Positions 1-8,863 of a stretch of 64,000 nt of DNA are shown here, piece after piece (positions within the stretch are counted from its first letter, which is position 1; every line of letters begins with the position of its first letter). The translations under genes and the position numbers were made by a program. This DNA is from SAR116 cluster bacterium AG-447-A06 (GTDB lineage Bacteria; Pseudomonadota; Alphaproteobacteria; Puniceispirillales; Puniceispirillaceae): the NCBI GenBank assembly GCA_003212345.1, contig QCPZ01000001.1, positions 156,501-220,500 of the forward strand, read 5' to 3'. The notes beneath the pieces were generated by a model that worked only from the letters and a program-made list of their open reading frames with translations, had not been told where the DNA came from and ran no database searches.

Positions 1-1105
1 TACCATCGACGGTTTCCACTCCCATGAATGAGCCCGGTAACGCTCGTACCGCCTGTTCCGCCATCAACCTTTTTACAAACTGCACATCATCATCAACCTT
101 CAACCACAGGAAAAAGCCACCTTGTGGCGGGCTGATTCCAAGATGCCGTTCAACAAGGGCAAAATTCGCATGATAATATGCGCGAATGTTGGCAACATGC
201 GCTTCATCCTTATAAAGATCAGCTGCTACCGACAAAAGAGGTGTTGGCACCAAGGAACCTCCGTTGCTGACAAGTTTTAGATATTGGGTGATTACCTCCT
301 TGTCACCCACCATAAATCCAGCCCTTAGCCCGGCCGCTCCAGACCTTTTCGACAAGGAATTCAACACCACCATGTTGGCAAGCGGGTCACGGCTGAAATC
401 AGTACCATCGCGCTTCGCCAGAACTGCGGCTGCTTGCATCATACCAGTTGGCGGGCTATCCCACCAGATATCGGCATAACACTCATCCATTACCAATAAA
501 AAATCATGTGCGCGAGCAAGTCGAAGCGCTGCCAAGAGATAATCCAGATCCATAACAGTGCCTTGCGGGTTGGTTGGGCTGCACAGAAACAAAATGCTTG
601 TCCGGTCCAACGTTGCTGGTTCCACCGCCTGAAGGTCAGGCAAAAAATTATGGTTAGCCCCACTATTTAAATAAATGATTTCGCCACCGCTGGCCATAGC
701 ACCCGCCCGCCAAGCGTGATAAAATGGGTTCGTAACAAGAGCAACGGCATTTGCTTTACTGCCACTAACGAGATGCCCCAGTAGATGAAGCGGTTCACGC
801 GTTCCGGGAACCGGGATAATTTGACTTTGATCGGTAAGGCCGGCAGCGTCAGGCCATCGCCGTGCGATGTAGGTTTCTACCGCCTCGGCAAAGTGCAGAC
901 TTCCCGTTGCCTTGGGATAGAATTGCCATTGCTCATTATAGCGCAATACGCTGTCGGTTAATAATTTTGCAGGGGGCTGTTGCGGTTCACCAATCGACAT
1001 GTCAAGAACTGGTAAGTCAGCTGGAGGCGTTATCGGGTCAAGCAATGCCCCAAGCTGGACAAACATATTTCCATCAAAAATAGCGTGTGCGGGGTTAAAC
1101 TTCAT
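1..1105 (-). CDS. PLP-dependent class I/II aminotransferase, DapC-like (3' part cut off)
   Basis: The ORF track misses this gene because its stop lies outside the window. Reading the minus strand from an ATG at 1105 gives about 368 codons without a stop. It starts MKFNPAHAIF and has the class I/II aminotransferase landmarks: SIGEPQQPP near the N-terminus, SPTNPQG for the substrate and PLP pocket, MDECYADIW for the PLP-binding Asp/Tyr, and NSLSKRSG with the probable Schiff-base lysine. The nearest family I can name is succinyldiaminopimelate aminotransferase (DapC, lysine/peptidoglycan pathway), but class I/II substrate specificity is not readable from motifs. It is transcribed divergently from the gmhB-like gene across about 208 bp. 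Confidence 0.85.
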   Translation of the reverse strand, partial: MKFNPAHAIFDGNMFVQLGALLDPITPPADLPVLDMSIGEPQQPPAKLLTDSVLRYNEQWQFYPKATGSLHFAEAVETYIARRWPDAAGLTDQSQIIPVPGTREPLHLLGHLVSGSKANAVALVTNPFYHAWRAGAMASGGEIIYLNSGANHNFLPDLQAVEPATLDRTSILFLCSPTNPQGTVMDLDYLLAALRLARAHDFLLVMDECYADIWWDSPPTGMMQAAAVLAKRDGTDFSRDPLANMVVLNSLSKRSGAAGLRAGFMVGDKEVITQYLKLVSNGGSLVPTPLLSVAADLYKDEAHVANIRAYYHANFALVERHLGISPPQGGFFLWLKVDDDVQFVKRLMAEQAVRALPGSFMGVETVDG

Positions 1106-1313
1106 GAATTTTCACCGGCAGTAGAAAAAAAGGAAATTACGCCTCCATTGGTAGCGCATGCACTGCTATGGGGCAATGGCTGCAATGATGTTACTTACTA
1201 GCAAAATTTGCTAATATCAGTAAACTGGAGAGCAAGTCAGACATTTATCGGGTGGGGCGGCTTCACCGGAAACGCCACATCTTAAGCGCCCCATCGTAGA
1301 GGACCCCGCCTCA

Positions 1314-1853
1314 ATGTTGCAAAAGCCTGCCATATTTCTTGACCGGGACAACACGTTAATTCACGATGGTGGCTATATTTTCGAAATCGAAAAATTTGCT
1401 TGGATTAATGGCGCTGCCGCTGCATTAAAGCGGTTTCACGAAGCCAATATTCCAGTTTTCGTCGTGACCAATCAGGGCGGTATTGGACGCGGCATCTTCA
1501 GCGAAGATCAAATGAATCATTTTAACAATCATATGATTGCCGCTGCCAGCAAGGCTGGTGGTTGCATTACCGATATCGCTTTTTGCCCGCATCATCCCTT
1601 ATCGCCAAATCCAGCAATGGCGATAGCTTGCGGTTGTCGCAAACCAGAGCCAGGCATGTTATTTAACCTTGCCCGAAAATGGAAGATTGACCTAAGTGAA
1701 TCGGTTATGATCGGTGACCGTGATAGCGATGTGGAAGCCGGATACAGAGCTGGTGCGCACGGCTATCTTTTCAACCAAAATAATCTTGATGACCTTGCCA
1801 AGCACGTTATATCTACCCATTTCTCCCTAAAGACAGGGAATGCAAATGTGTGA
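1314..1853 (+). CDS. gmhB: D,D-heptose 1,7-bisphosphate phosphatase-like HAD hydrolase
   Basis: This is a HAD-superfamily (IIIA) phosphatase of 179 residues, the usual length for GmhB. Motif I is FLDRDNTLI near residue 8, with the nucleophile and acid/base aspartates. Motif II is VVTNQGG, and motif III/IV is GDRDSDVEAG. The zinc loop is recognisable as CPHH followed by CGCRKPEPG, the Cys/His set that marks the GmhB/histidinol-phosphatase branch. GmhB removes the 7-phosphate of heptose bisphosphate during ADP-heptose synthesis for lipopolysaccharide. No other heptose gene is in the window, so a related sugar-phosphate substrate remains possible. Its end overlaps the next gene by 14 bp, suggesting translational coupling. 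Confidence 0.85.
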   Translation: MLQKPAIFLDRDNTLIHDGGYIFEIEKFAWINGAAAALKRFHEANIPVFVVTNQGGIGRGIFSEDQMNHFNNHMIAAASKAGGCITDIAFCPHHPLSPNPAMAIACGCRKPEPGMLFNLARKWKIDLSESVMIGDRDSDVEAGYRAGAHGYLFNQNNLDDLAKHVISTHFSLKTGNANV

Positions 1854-3105
1854 TCACCAAATCCAACAAATTGCCGTGGTTGGGGCAGGCCTCACAGGCG
1901 TGATGACTGCGCTTGCCTTGTCACATTGTGGTTATGGTTCGCCATCAGCACCGGCGATTACCTTAATAGACCGAGACAATCAAATAGACGCAAAAGCCGA
2001 AACCGCTAAGCGTGACCAACGCACAACAACAGTTCATGCAGCGGGCAAGGCAATGCTTGATGCGCTGGGTGTTTGGCCTTCGATTGACAAAAACGCAACA
2101 CCAATCTCCTGTATCAAAGTTGCGAATGGCCAACCACATCGTGATAGGCTCAACCCGCGACAACGATCCGAATTCTTGTTGGACTGGCATAGTGATGAAA
2201 CGCCTATGGCCTATGTTGTTAGCAATCAAGACCTTCTCGACGCACTTTATGACAGACTGGCAGAACGACCCGTTATTCAGATTGCCGGGCATGAGGTTAC
2301 CAAATTTGATTCGGGAGATGATTTTGCCCGCCTGCAATTTGAGCGTCGGCCAGATTTGAGTTGCCAACTGGTTGTTGCATGTGATGGTGCAAACAGTAAG
2401 CTACGCGATTATGCGTCTATTCGGACCTTTAGAGAGCCGCATCGGCAAACTGCCATCATCGCAAACTTAATAAGTGAGCAACCCCATGAGAATACAGCAT
2501 TTCAGAGATTTCTGCCGGGCGGGCCTATTGCACTTATGCCCCACGGCGAACGCCGTGTATCACTTGTCTGGAGCCTACCCAAGGATGAGGCATCGCGAGT
2601 CTTAGCCCTTTGTGAAGATGAATTTGCAAGTTTGGTTCTGTTGGCGTTTGGCGAGACACTTGGTGGGTTGAAGCTTGATGGGCCACGCCATAGCTGGCCA
2701 CTAAAACCAACTATTACCCATAAAATGACAAGTCATAATCTGATTCTTGCCGGTGATGCTAGCCATGCAATTCATCCACTTGCCGGACAAGGTTATAATC
2801 TGGCCCTCGGAGATGCCGCCGTGCTTGCTGATTGTCTGGCACAAGCTAATCAACGTGGGCTGAATGCTGGTCACCGGTCTATCCGCAGTGAATATAGGAC
2901 CAGACGACGGCTGGAAGTCACCGCCATGACCGCCATGACAAGTGGACTGAACCAGCTTATGTCATTTCAGCCAGGGATGGCCAAAATCGCAGGGGCGGGC
3001 ATGAGTTTGGTAAATCGTAGCCCGCTAAAAGCGCTGTTCCAGAGAAGCGCGATGGGCGGCCAATTAACGCGGGCAAATTTACTAGAAGGGCGTTTGCCAG
3101 AATAA
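1840..3105 (+). CDS. UbiH/UbiF/COQ6-family FAD monooxygenase
   Basis: This is a flavoprotein hydroxylase of 421 residues. The N-terminal Rossmann motif VVGAGLTG binds FAD. The C-terminal signature LAGDASHAIHPLAGQGYNLA contains the GD motif and the ubiquinone-hydroxylase consensus of the UbiH/UbiF/VisC/COQ6 family. These enzymes hydroxylate the aromatic ring of polyprenylated ubiquinone precursors at the membrane with O2 and NAD(P)H. Which ring position is modified cannot be told from sequence alone. A second in-frame ATG lies two codons after the first. Pairing with a GmhB-like phosphatase by overlap is not functionally obvious. Confidence 0.88.
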   Translation: MQMCDHQIQQIAVVGAGLTGVMTALALSHCGYGSPSAPAITLIDRDNQIDAKAETAKRDQRTTTVHAAGKAMLDALGVWPSIDKNATPISCIKVANGQPHRDRLNPRQRSEFLLDWHSDETPMAYVVSNQDLLDALYDRLAERPVIQIAGHEVTKFDSGDDFARLQFERRPDLSCQLVVACDGANSKLRDYASIRTFREPHRQTAIIANLISEQPHENTAFQRFLPGGPIALMPHGERRVSLVWSLPKDEASRVLALCEDEFASLVLLAFGETLGGLKLDGPRHSWPLKPTITHKMTSHNLILAGDASHAIHPLAGQGYNLALGDAAVLADCLAQANQRGLNAGHRSIRSEYRTRRRLEVTAMTAMTSGLNQLMSFQPGMAKIAGAGMSLVNRSPLKALFQRSAMGGQLTRANLLEGRLPE

Positions 3106-3134
3106 TAGGTGGCCACAGTGACGGGCATCGCTCT

Positions 3135-3524
3135 CTAACTGCGTTTGGTTCCATTATTTTTAAGGCGTGAGAGATAATCAGTCATTAATTCATCTTGGCG
3201 AAGACCGTAATCATATAACGTGCTCCAGCTGAAAATACCGGTATCATGACCATCACTGAAACTAATACGGATTGCATAATTACCTACCGGCTCTATACTC
3301 CTGATCAAAATATCCCGTTTGCCAACAGGCGTGGTTTTCTGACCAGGACCGTGTCCTTGCACTTCAGCCGAGGGGGATTCCACCCGCAGTAATTCTGCTG
3401 AAAGCGAGAAGCTTTCGCCATTATCAAACCTCACGTTTAACAGACTCTTTGATTTTGCAAGGCGGATTTCTGCCGGCCAAACATCTATTCCTGATGCTGG
3501 CGGCTTTTTGGTTGGCTCTTTCAT
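3135..3524 (-). CDS. DUF971 family protein
   Basis: This is a small protein of about 129 residues matching the DUF971 family (the N-terminal domain also found in gamma-butyrobetaine hydroxylases). Visible family features are WPAEIRL at the start of the domain, the central SFSLSAELLRV strand and the C-terminal SDGHDTGIFSWSTLYDYG. The track starts at a TTG. An ATG seven codons later is preceded by AAGGAT at 9 nt, so I place the start there. Alphaproteobacterial copies are often linked to iron-sulfur or molybdenum-cofactor genes, but the biochemical role is not established. It is the last gene of a minus-strand run with Trm112 and the LON-domain protein. Confidence 0.85.
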   Translation of the reverse strand: MKEPTKKPPASGIDVWPAEIRLAKSKSLLNVRFDNGESFSLSAELLRVESPSAEVQGHGPGQKTTPVGKRDILIRSIEPVGNYAIRISFSDGHDTGIFSWSTLYDYGLRQDELMTDYLSRLKNNGTKRS

Positions 3525-3568
3525 CGAAACGCTATCCTTATACAAGCTGCTGGCCAGATTTTAGCAGC

Positions 3569-3775
3569 CTATTCGTTCCCACCCAAATCGCGTGCTTCAT
3601 CAACAAGCATGATTGGCACACCAGCGCGGACCGGGTAAGCTTTGCGGGCCTGATGACTAATCAATTCATTATTGACACGATCATAAACCAACGGTCCTCT
3701 TGTCAACGGACAAACCAACACTTCAAGAAGAAGACGATCAATTTCATGACCAACTCTAGGGTTAGTGTCGGGCAT
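3569..3775 (-). CDS. Trm112-family small protein
   Basis: This 68-residue protein belongs to the Trm112/YcaR family: [14 protein letters not shown], then [20 protein letters not shown]. Eukaryotic and archaeal Trm112 proteins are zinc-binding activators of tRNA, rRNA and protein methyltransferases; bacterial versions are poorly characterised. Only one of the usual zinc cysteines is present, because the second position of the CPxC motif is Arg here. This is common in alphaproteobacterial members as I know them. The track begins at an earlier ATG, but GGAGG sits 5 nt before the ATG at 3775, which decides the start. It overlaps the end of the LON-domain gene by 14 bp. Confidence 0.85.
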   Translation of the reverse strand: MPDTNPRVGHEIDRLLLEVLVCPLTRGPLVYDRVNNELISHQARKAYPVRAGVPIMLVDEARDLGGNE

Positions 3776-4433
3776 CGTTGCCTCCGGTTTCATTATGCAG
3801 CGCCATTTCCATCATTGCAATTAGGAGCTCAGCACGCTTAACCATTGTGTCAGCCTCCAAAAGAGCCTGTTTTTCCGCTATCTCAAACGGGCAAACCATC
3901 GATAACGTTGCCAATAGCTGATCGTTATCGGAATTTTCTATCTGCGTCCAGTCTGTCTCAAAGCCCTTCAGGTCGAAATAACGTCTCATCACCTTCATCA
4001 ATGGACCGCGGTCAAATGCGCTTACATCAATCCGCAAATCATGGGCAAAAGGATGCCAATCAACATCTGCAACCAAAAACCCGTTGGGGTCTAACTGCTG
4101 ATCACGACGGTTAAATCTGCATAGGCCAGTGAGGGCGATCACAAACCGTCCGTTGTCAGTTTCCTGAAAAAATGATAACCGCCCCGCGCATCCAGTTTCG
4201 AACAATAGTGGGTTACCAGCAGCGTCGGTTTGAGTGTTTTCATCAAGCGGTTGGACCATTCCAATCAGTCGTGAAGGCGTTGCCAAGGCATGTGTGACCA
4301 TGGCCAAATATCGGGGTTCAAAAATATTTAACGGCAATTGCCCACCTGGAAGCAACAGCGCACTTGGTAATGGGAAAATTGGAATGCGTGCCGGAAGCTC
4401 ATCAAATTGTGGGTCAAATATTCGGCCTACCAT
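3762..4433 (-). CDS. LON peptidase substrate-binding-domain protein
   Basis: This protein of about 223 residues consists only of the N-terminal substrate-binding domain of Lon proteases (PF02190). [19 protein letters not shown] opens the domain, followed by the [10 protein letters not shown] helix and [11 protein letters not shown]. There is no AAA+ module and no Ser-Lys protease dyad, so it cannot be a Lon protease by itself. Such stand-alone proteins are widespread in Alphaproteobacteria with unknown function. GGGAG lies 5 nt upstream of the ATG at 4433, which is preferred over the GTG two codons earlier. It is the first gene of the LON/Trm112/DUF971 run and is likely co-transcribed with the thioredoxin gene upstream. 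Confidence 0.88.
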   Translation of the reverse strand: MVGRIFDPQFDELPARIPIFPLPSALLLPGGQLPLNIFEPRYLAMVTHALATPSRLIGMVQPLDENTQTDAAGNPLLFETGCAGRLSFFQETDNGRFVIALTGLCRFNRRDQQLDPNGFLVADVDWHPFAHDLRIDVSAFDRGPLMKVMRRYFDLKGFETDWTQIENSDNDQLLATLSMVCPFEIAEKQALLEADTMVKRAELLIAMMEMALHNETGGNDARH

Positions 4434-4545
4434 AATCACTCCCTATCTTTTTCACGAACATAGTATGGCTGTATTTATAAATTCACTCAGAAACGAGATC
4501 ATAGTATTTACAGACTGCTTATGTACACAATTGTTCACCCCGTTT

Positions 4546-5448
4546 TTATGCAAACAGCAATGTGGATAATTTACGGCGCGCGGCTATAACATTAGGATTG
4601 GCTGGTCCTAGTGTTTTAAAAAATTCGAGCAACTGGGTGCGGGCCAACCCATCATTCCAGTCACGATCAATGCGAATTGATTCGAGCAATTGATCCATTG
4701 AGCTTTCTTGTTGACCAGTTGCAAAAAGCGCCATTGCCAAGTCCTGACGCGCCGTCAAATTACTTGGGTCAGCATCAACTGCAGCTTGGGCTACGTCTAA
4801 ACTGTCAGCAGATTTTGACGCTTTTTCAGATAGCAGCAGCACATCAATTGCAGCCGCCATTGAGGGGGTTTTCCGAAATTCCTCATCAAGCTGATCAACA
4901 ATCTCACGAGCCCCATCAAGGTCATTCATGCCGACCAAACAGCGAACCATACCAGCAAGACCATCAGGCGATTCAGGATCAGCTGCCATTATTTCATGAA
5001 ATTGTGACAACGCCCCTGCATAGTCTTGCAAGTCAAGCAGGCGATTTGCCGCCTCAACGATCGCCGCAATATCGGGGCCATTGTTAGCCATTGCTGCCAG
5101 CTTTTCAATAAATTGTTTAACTGTAGACTCAGGTTGTGCGCCAGCAAACGCATCAACTGGTTGGCCATTATAAAAGCCATAAACCGTAGGCACTGACTGA
5201 ACCCTCAGCTGCTGAGCAATCTGTTGATTATTATCAATATTTACCCGCACCATCCGCACCTTGCCCTTCGCGGCAAAAACAGTCTTTTCCAGCACTGGGC
5301 CAAGCTGTTTGCAGGGTCCGCACCATGGTGCCCAAAATTGAACCACAACGGGAGTGGTTGATGACCTTTCAACCACCTCGGTCATGAAATTAGTCATATC
5401 AACATCGATAGGGTCGTTGGATGCCCCTGCAGCAATTAGCTGTTCCAT
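4546..5448 (-). CDS. ybbN: YbbN-type thioredoxin-TPR co-chaperone
   Basis: An N-terminal thioredoxin fold carries the active-site motif WAPWCGPCKQLGP and the cis-proline region VQSVPTVYGF. It is followed by about 170 residues of helical TPR-like repeats. This layout is that of YbbN/CnoX, a redox-regulated holdase that hands clients to DnaK and GroEL. Unlike E. coli YbbN, which has lost CxxC activity, this protein keeps both cysteines (CGPC), as in many alphaproteobacterial forms. The start is uncertain: the ATG at 5448 has AGGAG 13 nt upstream, and a GTG at 5457 lies 4 nt from the same AGGAG. The track's TTG start is unlikely. Confidence 0.9.
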   Translation of the reverse strand: MEQLIAAGASNDPIDVDMTNFMTEVVERSSTTPVVVQFWAPWCGPCKQLGPVLEKTVFAAKGKVRMVRVNIDNNQQIAQQLRVQSVPTVYGFYNGQPVDAFAGAQPESTVKQFIEKLAAMANNGPDIAAIVEAANRLLDLQDYAGALSQFHEIMAADPESPDGLAGMVRCLVGMNDLDGAREIVDQLDEEFRKTPSMAAAIDVLLLSEKASKSADSLDVAQAAVDADPSNLTARQDLAMALFATGQQESSMDQLLESIRIDRDWNDGLARTQLLEFFKTLGPANPNVIAARRKLSTLLFA

Positions 5449-5616
5449 TCTTTTCACCAAGCTCCTGTAACGCCGAATTTTCGGCAATAATGTGTCAGCC
5501 AGACAATGTTCAAAAGCAAACGCCTTTGGTGACCATATTTATGTGGGCATTCGCCCTCTTGAAACAAGAGCTATTGGAAAGAGTTTACTCTTCAGCGAGC
5601 CCTGCGACGCCATTGT

Positions 5617-6135
5617 TTAAAGATCCAGCCATTGGACCTTATGGCCCGTGTAAGCAAAAAATTGTTGTAAATGTGATCCCTCAATGCCAAGCGTCATATC
5701 ATTGACAAGGGGGTGTGCATAAATCGTCTCATTGGTCTGGAGGGCGATGTCTAGCGCCAAATGAACCTTTTGATTAGGATCATTAACTAAGGTTAATGGG
5801 CTGACCGCACCGGGCCGCACTCCCAACATTTCAAACAGTCGTTCTGCACTGCCAAAAGACAGCCGTTCACAACCAATTTTTTGATTGAGGCTTTTCATAT
5901 CAATCTGCCGGTCTTCTTGAACCACAAGAAGAAAATTCTGTTTTTTCCGATCGCGAAGATAGAGGTTCTTTATGTGTAACCCTGGCATGTTGTCACGATG
6001 CGCTTTTGAGTCTTCAACTGTACGCAATGGAGGGTGCCGGTGCATCACGTAGGCAATGTGCAACCTGTCCAAAAGCATTAGCAATGTCTCCGGCGTGGTT
6101 GGCAATGTATCTTTGAATTTTGATGTTGCATCCAT
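5617..6135 (-). CDS. ProXp-ala / YbaK-family aminoacyl-tRNA editing protein
   Basis: This 172-residue protein has the YbaK/EbsC editing fold of free-standing ProXp-ala (PrdX) deacylases, which hydrolyse Ala mischarged onto tRNA-Pro. Supporting segments are TVEDSKAHRDNMPGLHIKNL and YLRDRKKQNFLLVV for the conserved K-N-L-x-L-x-D pattern, SFGSAERLFEMLGVRPGAVSP for the GxRPG-type loop, and the terminal GHKVQWLDL. The ATG is preceded by AAGGAT at 5 nt. Length and C-terminal motif fit ProXp-ala better than YbaK itself, which edits Cys-tRNA-Pro. Confidence 0.88.
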   Translation of the reverse strand: MDATSKFKDTLPTTPETLLMLLDRLHIAYVMHRHPPLRTVEDSKAHRDNMPGLHIKNLYLRDRKKQNFLLVVQEDRQIDMKSLNQKIGCERLSFGSAERLFEMLGVRPGAVSPLTLVNDPNQKVHLALDIALQTNETIYAHPLVNDMTLGIEGSHLQQFFAYTGHKVQWLDL

Positions 6136-6446
6136 TTTAAGATCCTTGAAGTAATGCGGTTATCAAGCAGCAAATCAGCGAAAAATTGTATATAGACTCA
6201 CGTTTCCTTTGAAGAGAAGATAATCCCTCACATTATTACCAGCAAGGCTTAACATAATGCTCGAAGCAACATGTGAAACAAGGCTGGCAGCAGAATGCGC
6301 TCCCCTTCATACCACTTTTCGCGTTATCCCATACTCCCCCCGAAAATGTAACAAAATGCAACAATTGACGCGAATCCTGCGTCGTATTAAGACACATTAA
6401 AGGTGCGTTTCGTAGTTCTGCAGTATTAGTGTGCGAAAGTTGTGTG
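6136..6446. other. Intergenic region between divergent genes
   Basis: No convincing gene is seen in these 311 bp; the small minus-strand ORF starting at 6646 runs into it from antisense to the next gene. One short inverted repeat, GACGC-N7-GCGTC, lies at 6367-6383, about 65 bp upstream of the oxidoreductase start, and its loop contains a GAATC (GANTC) site. It may be an operator or a chance match. Promoters for both flanking genes must lie here, but no strong sigma-70 match stands out. Confidence 0.4.
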
Positions 6447-7427
6447 ATGGCAAAAATTGGTCTGATTGGGTGTGGCGTTTGGGGGAACAATTTGGCCCGC
6501 AATCTTGTCCATCTTGACGCATTGGTTGCTGTTGCAGATCGAAATGCCAAAGCCGCCGATGAGTTTTCGTCAGCCTTCAATGTCACGGCAATGTCAGTGG
6601 ATAAACTGATTGAAAACAAAAATATTGATGGCATTGTTATCGCCACAGGAGCTGCCAGTCATGATGAGCTTGCCCTTGCGGGACTTATGGCTACCAAACA
6701 TATATATATTGAAAAACCCCTGTCGCTGTCACTCGCCGGTGCGCTGGCAATCCGAGCTGCAGCAAAATCTGCACAACGACAAGTTATGGTTGGACATTTA
6801 ATCCGATATCATGCGGCTTTTATCGAATTACAAAAACAGCTTGCCGCAGGTGCGATTGGCAGCCTGTGCCATGTGCAAGCAAACCGCTTGGCAATGGGGC
6901 GCATTCGGACAACTGAGTCTGTGCTATTTGATTTATGCCCACATGATTTATCGCTCATTCTCGCGCTCGTTGGTGATCTGCCAACCAAAATCCATTGTGT
7001 TGGCGCTAGCCATATGACACCCGGAATAGTGGATTTTTTGACGAGCTTTCTTGGTTTTGATGGCGGTATTTCAGCTGGTATGCAGACCAGTTGGTTGAGC
7101 CCTTTCAAAGAGCAACGATTGACTGTCACCGGGAGCGCTGGAGCAATGGTGTTTGATGACACCAAAGCTTGGCATGAAAAGTTGACATTATTCCAAGACC
7201 AGATGCAATTGGATGGCGAACATTTTCTTATTGAACGAGCAAGCCCAATCACTCTGCCACTTACCGAAGCCGAACCGTTAAAGGCTGAAATGCGTGCGTT
7301 TATTCAAAGCTGTGACAATGACAGCCCAACCCCAACAGATATCAACGAAGCTGTTTCCGTCCAGCAGGTGCTTGAAATGCTGCAGGATAATCTAATAGAC
7401 ACATCAATCAAATATAAGATCCGATAG
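6447..7427 (+). CDS. Gfo/Idh/MocA-family oxidoreductase, WbpB/WlbA-like
   Basis: This is an NAD(P)-dependent oxidoreductase of about 326 residues. The Rossmann motif IGLIGCGVWGNN opens the protein. IVIATGAASHDELAL and HIYIEKPLSLS carry the EKP motif typical of the Gfo/Idh/MocA fold, and GHLIRYHAAF and DLCPHDLSLIL supply the catalytic His region. The track's M1 is six codons upstream; MAKIGLIG at 6447 is the expected family start, though its ribosome site is weak. It sits 16 bp before a DegT aminotransferase, the classic pairing for making 3-amino sugars: WbpB/WlbA oxidises UDP-GlcNAcA at C3 and the aminotransferase then adds the amine. The exact substrate is inferred from this pairing. Confidence 0.85.
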   Translation: MAKIGLIGCGVWGNNLARNLVHLDALVAVADRNAKAADEFSSAFNVTAMSVDKLIENKNIDGIVIATGAASHDELALAGLMATKHIYIEKPLSLSLAGALAIRAAAKSAQRQVMVGHLIRYHAAFIELQKQLAAGAIGSLCHVQANRLAMGRIRTTESVLFDLCPHDLSLILALVGDLPTKIHCVGASHMTPGIVDFLTSFLGFDGGISAGMQTSWLSPFKEQRLTVTGSAGAMVFDDTKAWHEKLTLFQDQMQLDGEHFLIERASPITLPLTEAEPLKAEMRAFIQSCDNDSPTPTDINEAVSVQQVLEMLQDNLIDTSIKYKIR

Positions 7428-7443
7428 CGAGCAAAAATATACC

Positions 7444-8571
7444 ATGAGCATTGCCTTTATTGACTTAAAAGCCCAACAAGCGCGAATTCGTGACAAAATT
7501 GAAACTGGTTTGAGGGTAGTCCTTGATCATGGGGCCTATATTATGGGACCAGAAATCACCGCTTTAGAAACTCGGCTCGGTGATTGGACAGGTGCCACGA
7601 ACAACATAACCTGTTCATCAGGAACCGACGCACTCCTCCTGACACTAATGGGGCTCGAATTAAAAGCGGGGCAGGGCGTGATAGTGCCATCCTTCACCTT
7701 TGCCGCGAGCGCAGAGGTAATGCCTTGTATGGGTGCAATTCCAGTTTTTGCCGAAATTGAAGACAATAGTTTCAACTTGAACCCAGAGAAATTATCTGCT
7801 GCGCTTGCCGCTGGAAAGGAATCCGGAATTGATGTTGTCGGAATCATTGGTGTTGGCCTTTTTGGCCAACCTGCCAACTATGCAGTTATAAAAAATTTTG
7901 CCGATGATCATGGACTTTGGCTGGTTGATGATGCCGCGCAAAGCTTCGGAGCAACACTTAATGGCCACCCTGTTGGCCAGCTTGCCGATGTGACGTGTAC
8001 CAGCTTTTTTCCTGCAAAGCCACTTGGAGCATACGGTGATGGCGGGGCAGTTTTTACAGACGATGCCAAAATCGCCGAAATTATCCGGTCCTGCCGGGTT
8101 CATGGGATGGGACATAATAAATATGAAAACGTCCGAATTGGGATGACTGGTCGGCTGGATAGCATGCAAGCGGTTGTTCTAGATGCCAAGCTAGATATTT
8201 TTGCTGATGAACTTGCCCTCCGCCAACAGGCCGCTGATCGTTATGAAGCGCTTTTGGAGCACTTGGTAGGTGTACCTGTCCTCTCCCAAGGTGCCACCTC
8301 AAGCTGGGCGCAATATGTCATTAAATTACCACGAGGAACAGATAGGGCCGCCATCATTCAGAAAATGAAGACAGCAGGGGTACCAACTGCAATCTATTAC
8401 CCAATTCCAATGCATCAACAGTCACCCTACACGCAATACCCGGTAAGCGGGTGCAATTTGCCCGTGACGATGGACCTTTGCGACCGGGTCCTTGCACTGC
8501 CGATGCATCCCTATCTTGAGGCCGCTCAGCAAGAACATATCGCATCAAGCCTCAAGCACGCGTTAGCATAG
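7444..8571 (+). CDS. DegT/DnrJ/EryC1-family sugar aminotransferase, WbpE/WlbC-like
   Basis: This 375-residue PLP enzyme of the DegT/DnrJ/EryC1/StrS family starts FIDLKAQQARI, a hallmark of the WbpE/WlbC/PerA group. It has GTDALLLTLMGL for cofactor phosphate contact, DDAAQSFGA for the PLP-ring Asp, and SFFPAKPLGAYGDGGA with the Schiff-base lysine. The C-terminal GMTGRLDSMQAVVL is also family-typical. With the preceding dehydrogenase it probably forms UDP-2,3-diamino-2,3-dideoxy-glucuronate-type sugars for surface polysaccharide. The matching N-acetyltransferase (WbpD) and UDP-GlcNAc 6-dehydrogenase (WbpA) are not in this stretch. The next feature downstream is tRNA-Gly. Confidence 0.9.
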   Translation: MSIAFIDLKAQQARIRDKIETGLRVVLDHGAYIMGPEITALETRLGDWTGATNNITCSSGTDALLLTLMGLELKAGQGVIVPSFTFAASAEVMPCMGAIPVFAEIEDNSFNLNPEKLSAALAAGKESGIDVVGIIGVGLFGQPANYAVIKNFADDHGLWLVDDAAQSFGATLNGHPVGQLADVTCTSFFPAKPLGAYGDGGAVFTDDAKIAEIIRSCRVHGMGHNKYENVRIGMTGRLDSMQAVVLDAKLDIFADELALRQQAADRYEALLEHLVGVPVLSQGATSSWAQYVIKLPRGTDRAAIIQKMKTAGVPTAIYYPIPMHQQSPYTQYPVSGCNLPVTMDLCDRVLALPMHPYLEAAQQEHIASSLKHALA

Positions 8572-8669
8572 ATAACGTGGGTAGGAATATTTGACGAGTT
8601 TGTCGAAGGCTTAGCCTGTGACCCTGCAAAAAACAAGAAGCATGAATAATTAATCACGTAATTTGTCTC

Positions 8670-8698
8670 TTGCACGTGAATGTAGCTTCGATTATACA
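8670..8698 (+). promoter_or_regulatory. Candidate sigma-70 promoter for tRNA-Gly
   Basis: TTGCAC, 17 bp spacer, TATACA. The expected start would be about 80 bp upstream of the mature tRNA 5' end, implying a leader removed by RNase P. The match is good by eye but has not been scored. Confidence 0.4.
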
Positions 8699-8788
8699 CG
8701 CTCATAGCGGACCGCGTTTTGTGTATTTGATTGAAACCCTTCTAGGTCTCAACATCTTGAAACTTTGTTTCAAAAATTCATGTGTAGC

Positions 8789-8863
8789 GCGGGTGTAGCT
8801 CAGTGGTAGAGCACAACCTTGCCAAGGTTGGGGTCGAGGGTTCGAATCCCTTCACCCGCTCCA
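8789..8863 (+). tRNA. tRNA-Gly(GCC)
   Basis: A 75-nt cloverleaf including an encoded CCA. Acceptor GCGGGTG pairs with CACCCGC; the D arm is GCTCAGTGGTAGAGC; the anticodon loop with GCC lies within a CAACC/GGTTG stem; the T arm is GAGGG-TTCGAAT-CCCTT with one G-T pair. GCC reads GGC and GGT glycine codons. Its 3' end is duplicated downstream (see att repeats), marking it as a former integration site. Confidence 0.97.

Noticed and set aside
3449-3841. 130-codon plus-strand ORF
   Set aside because: Antisense to DUF971, Trm112 and LON-domain genes, all of which have family motifs and ribosome sites.
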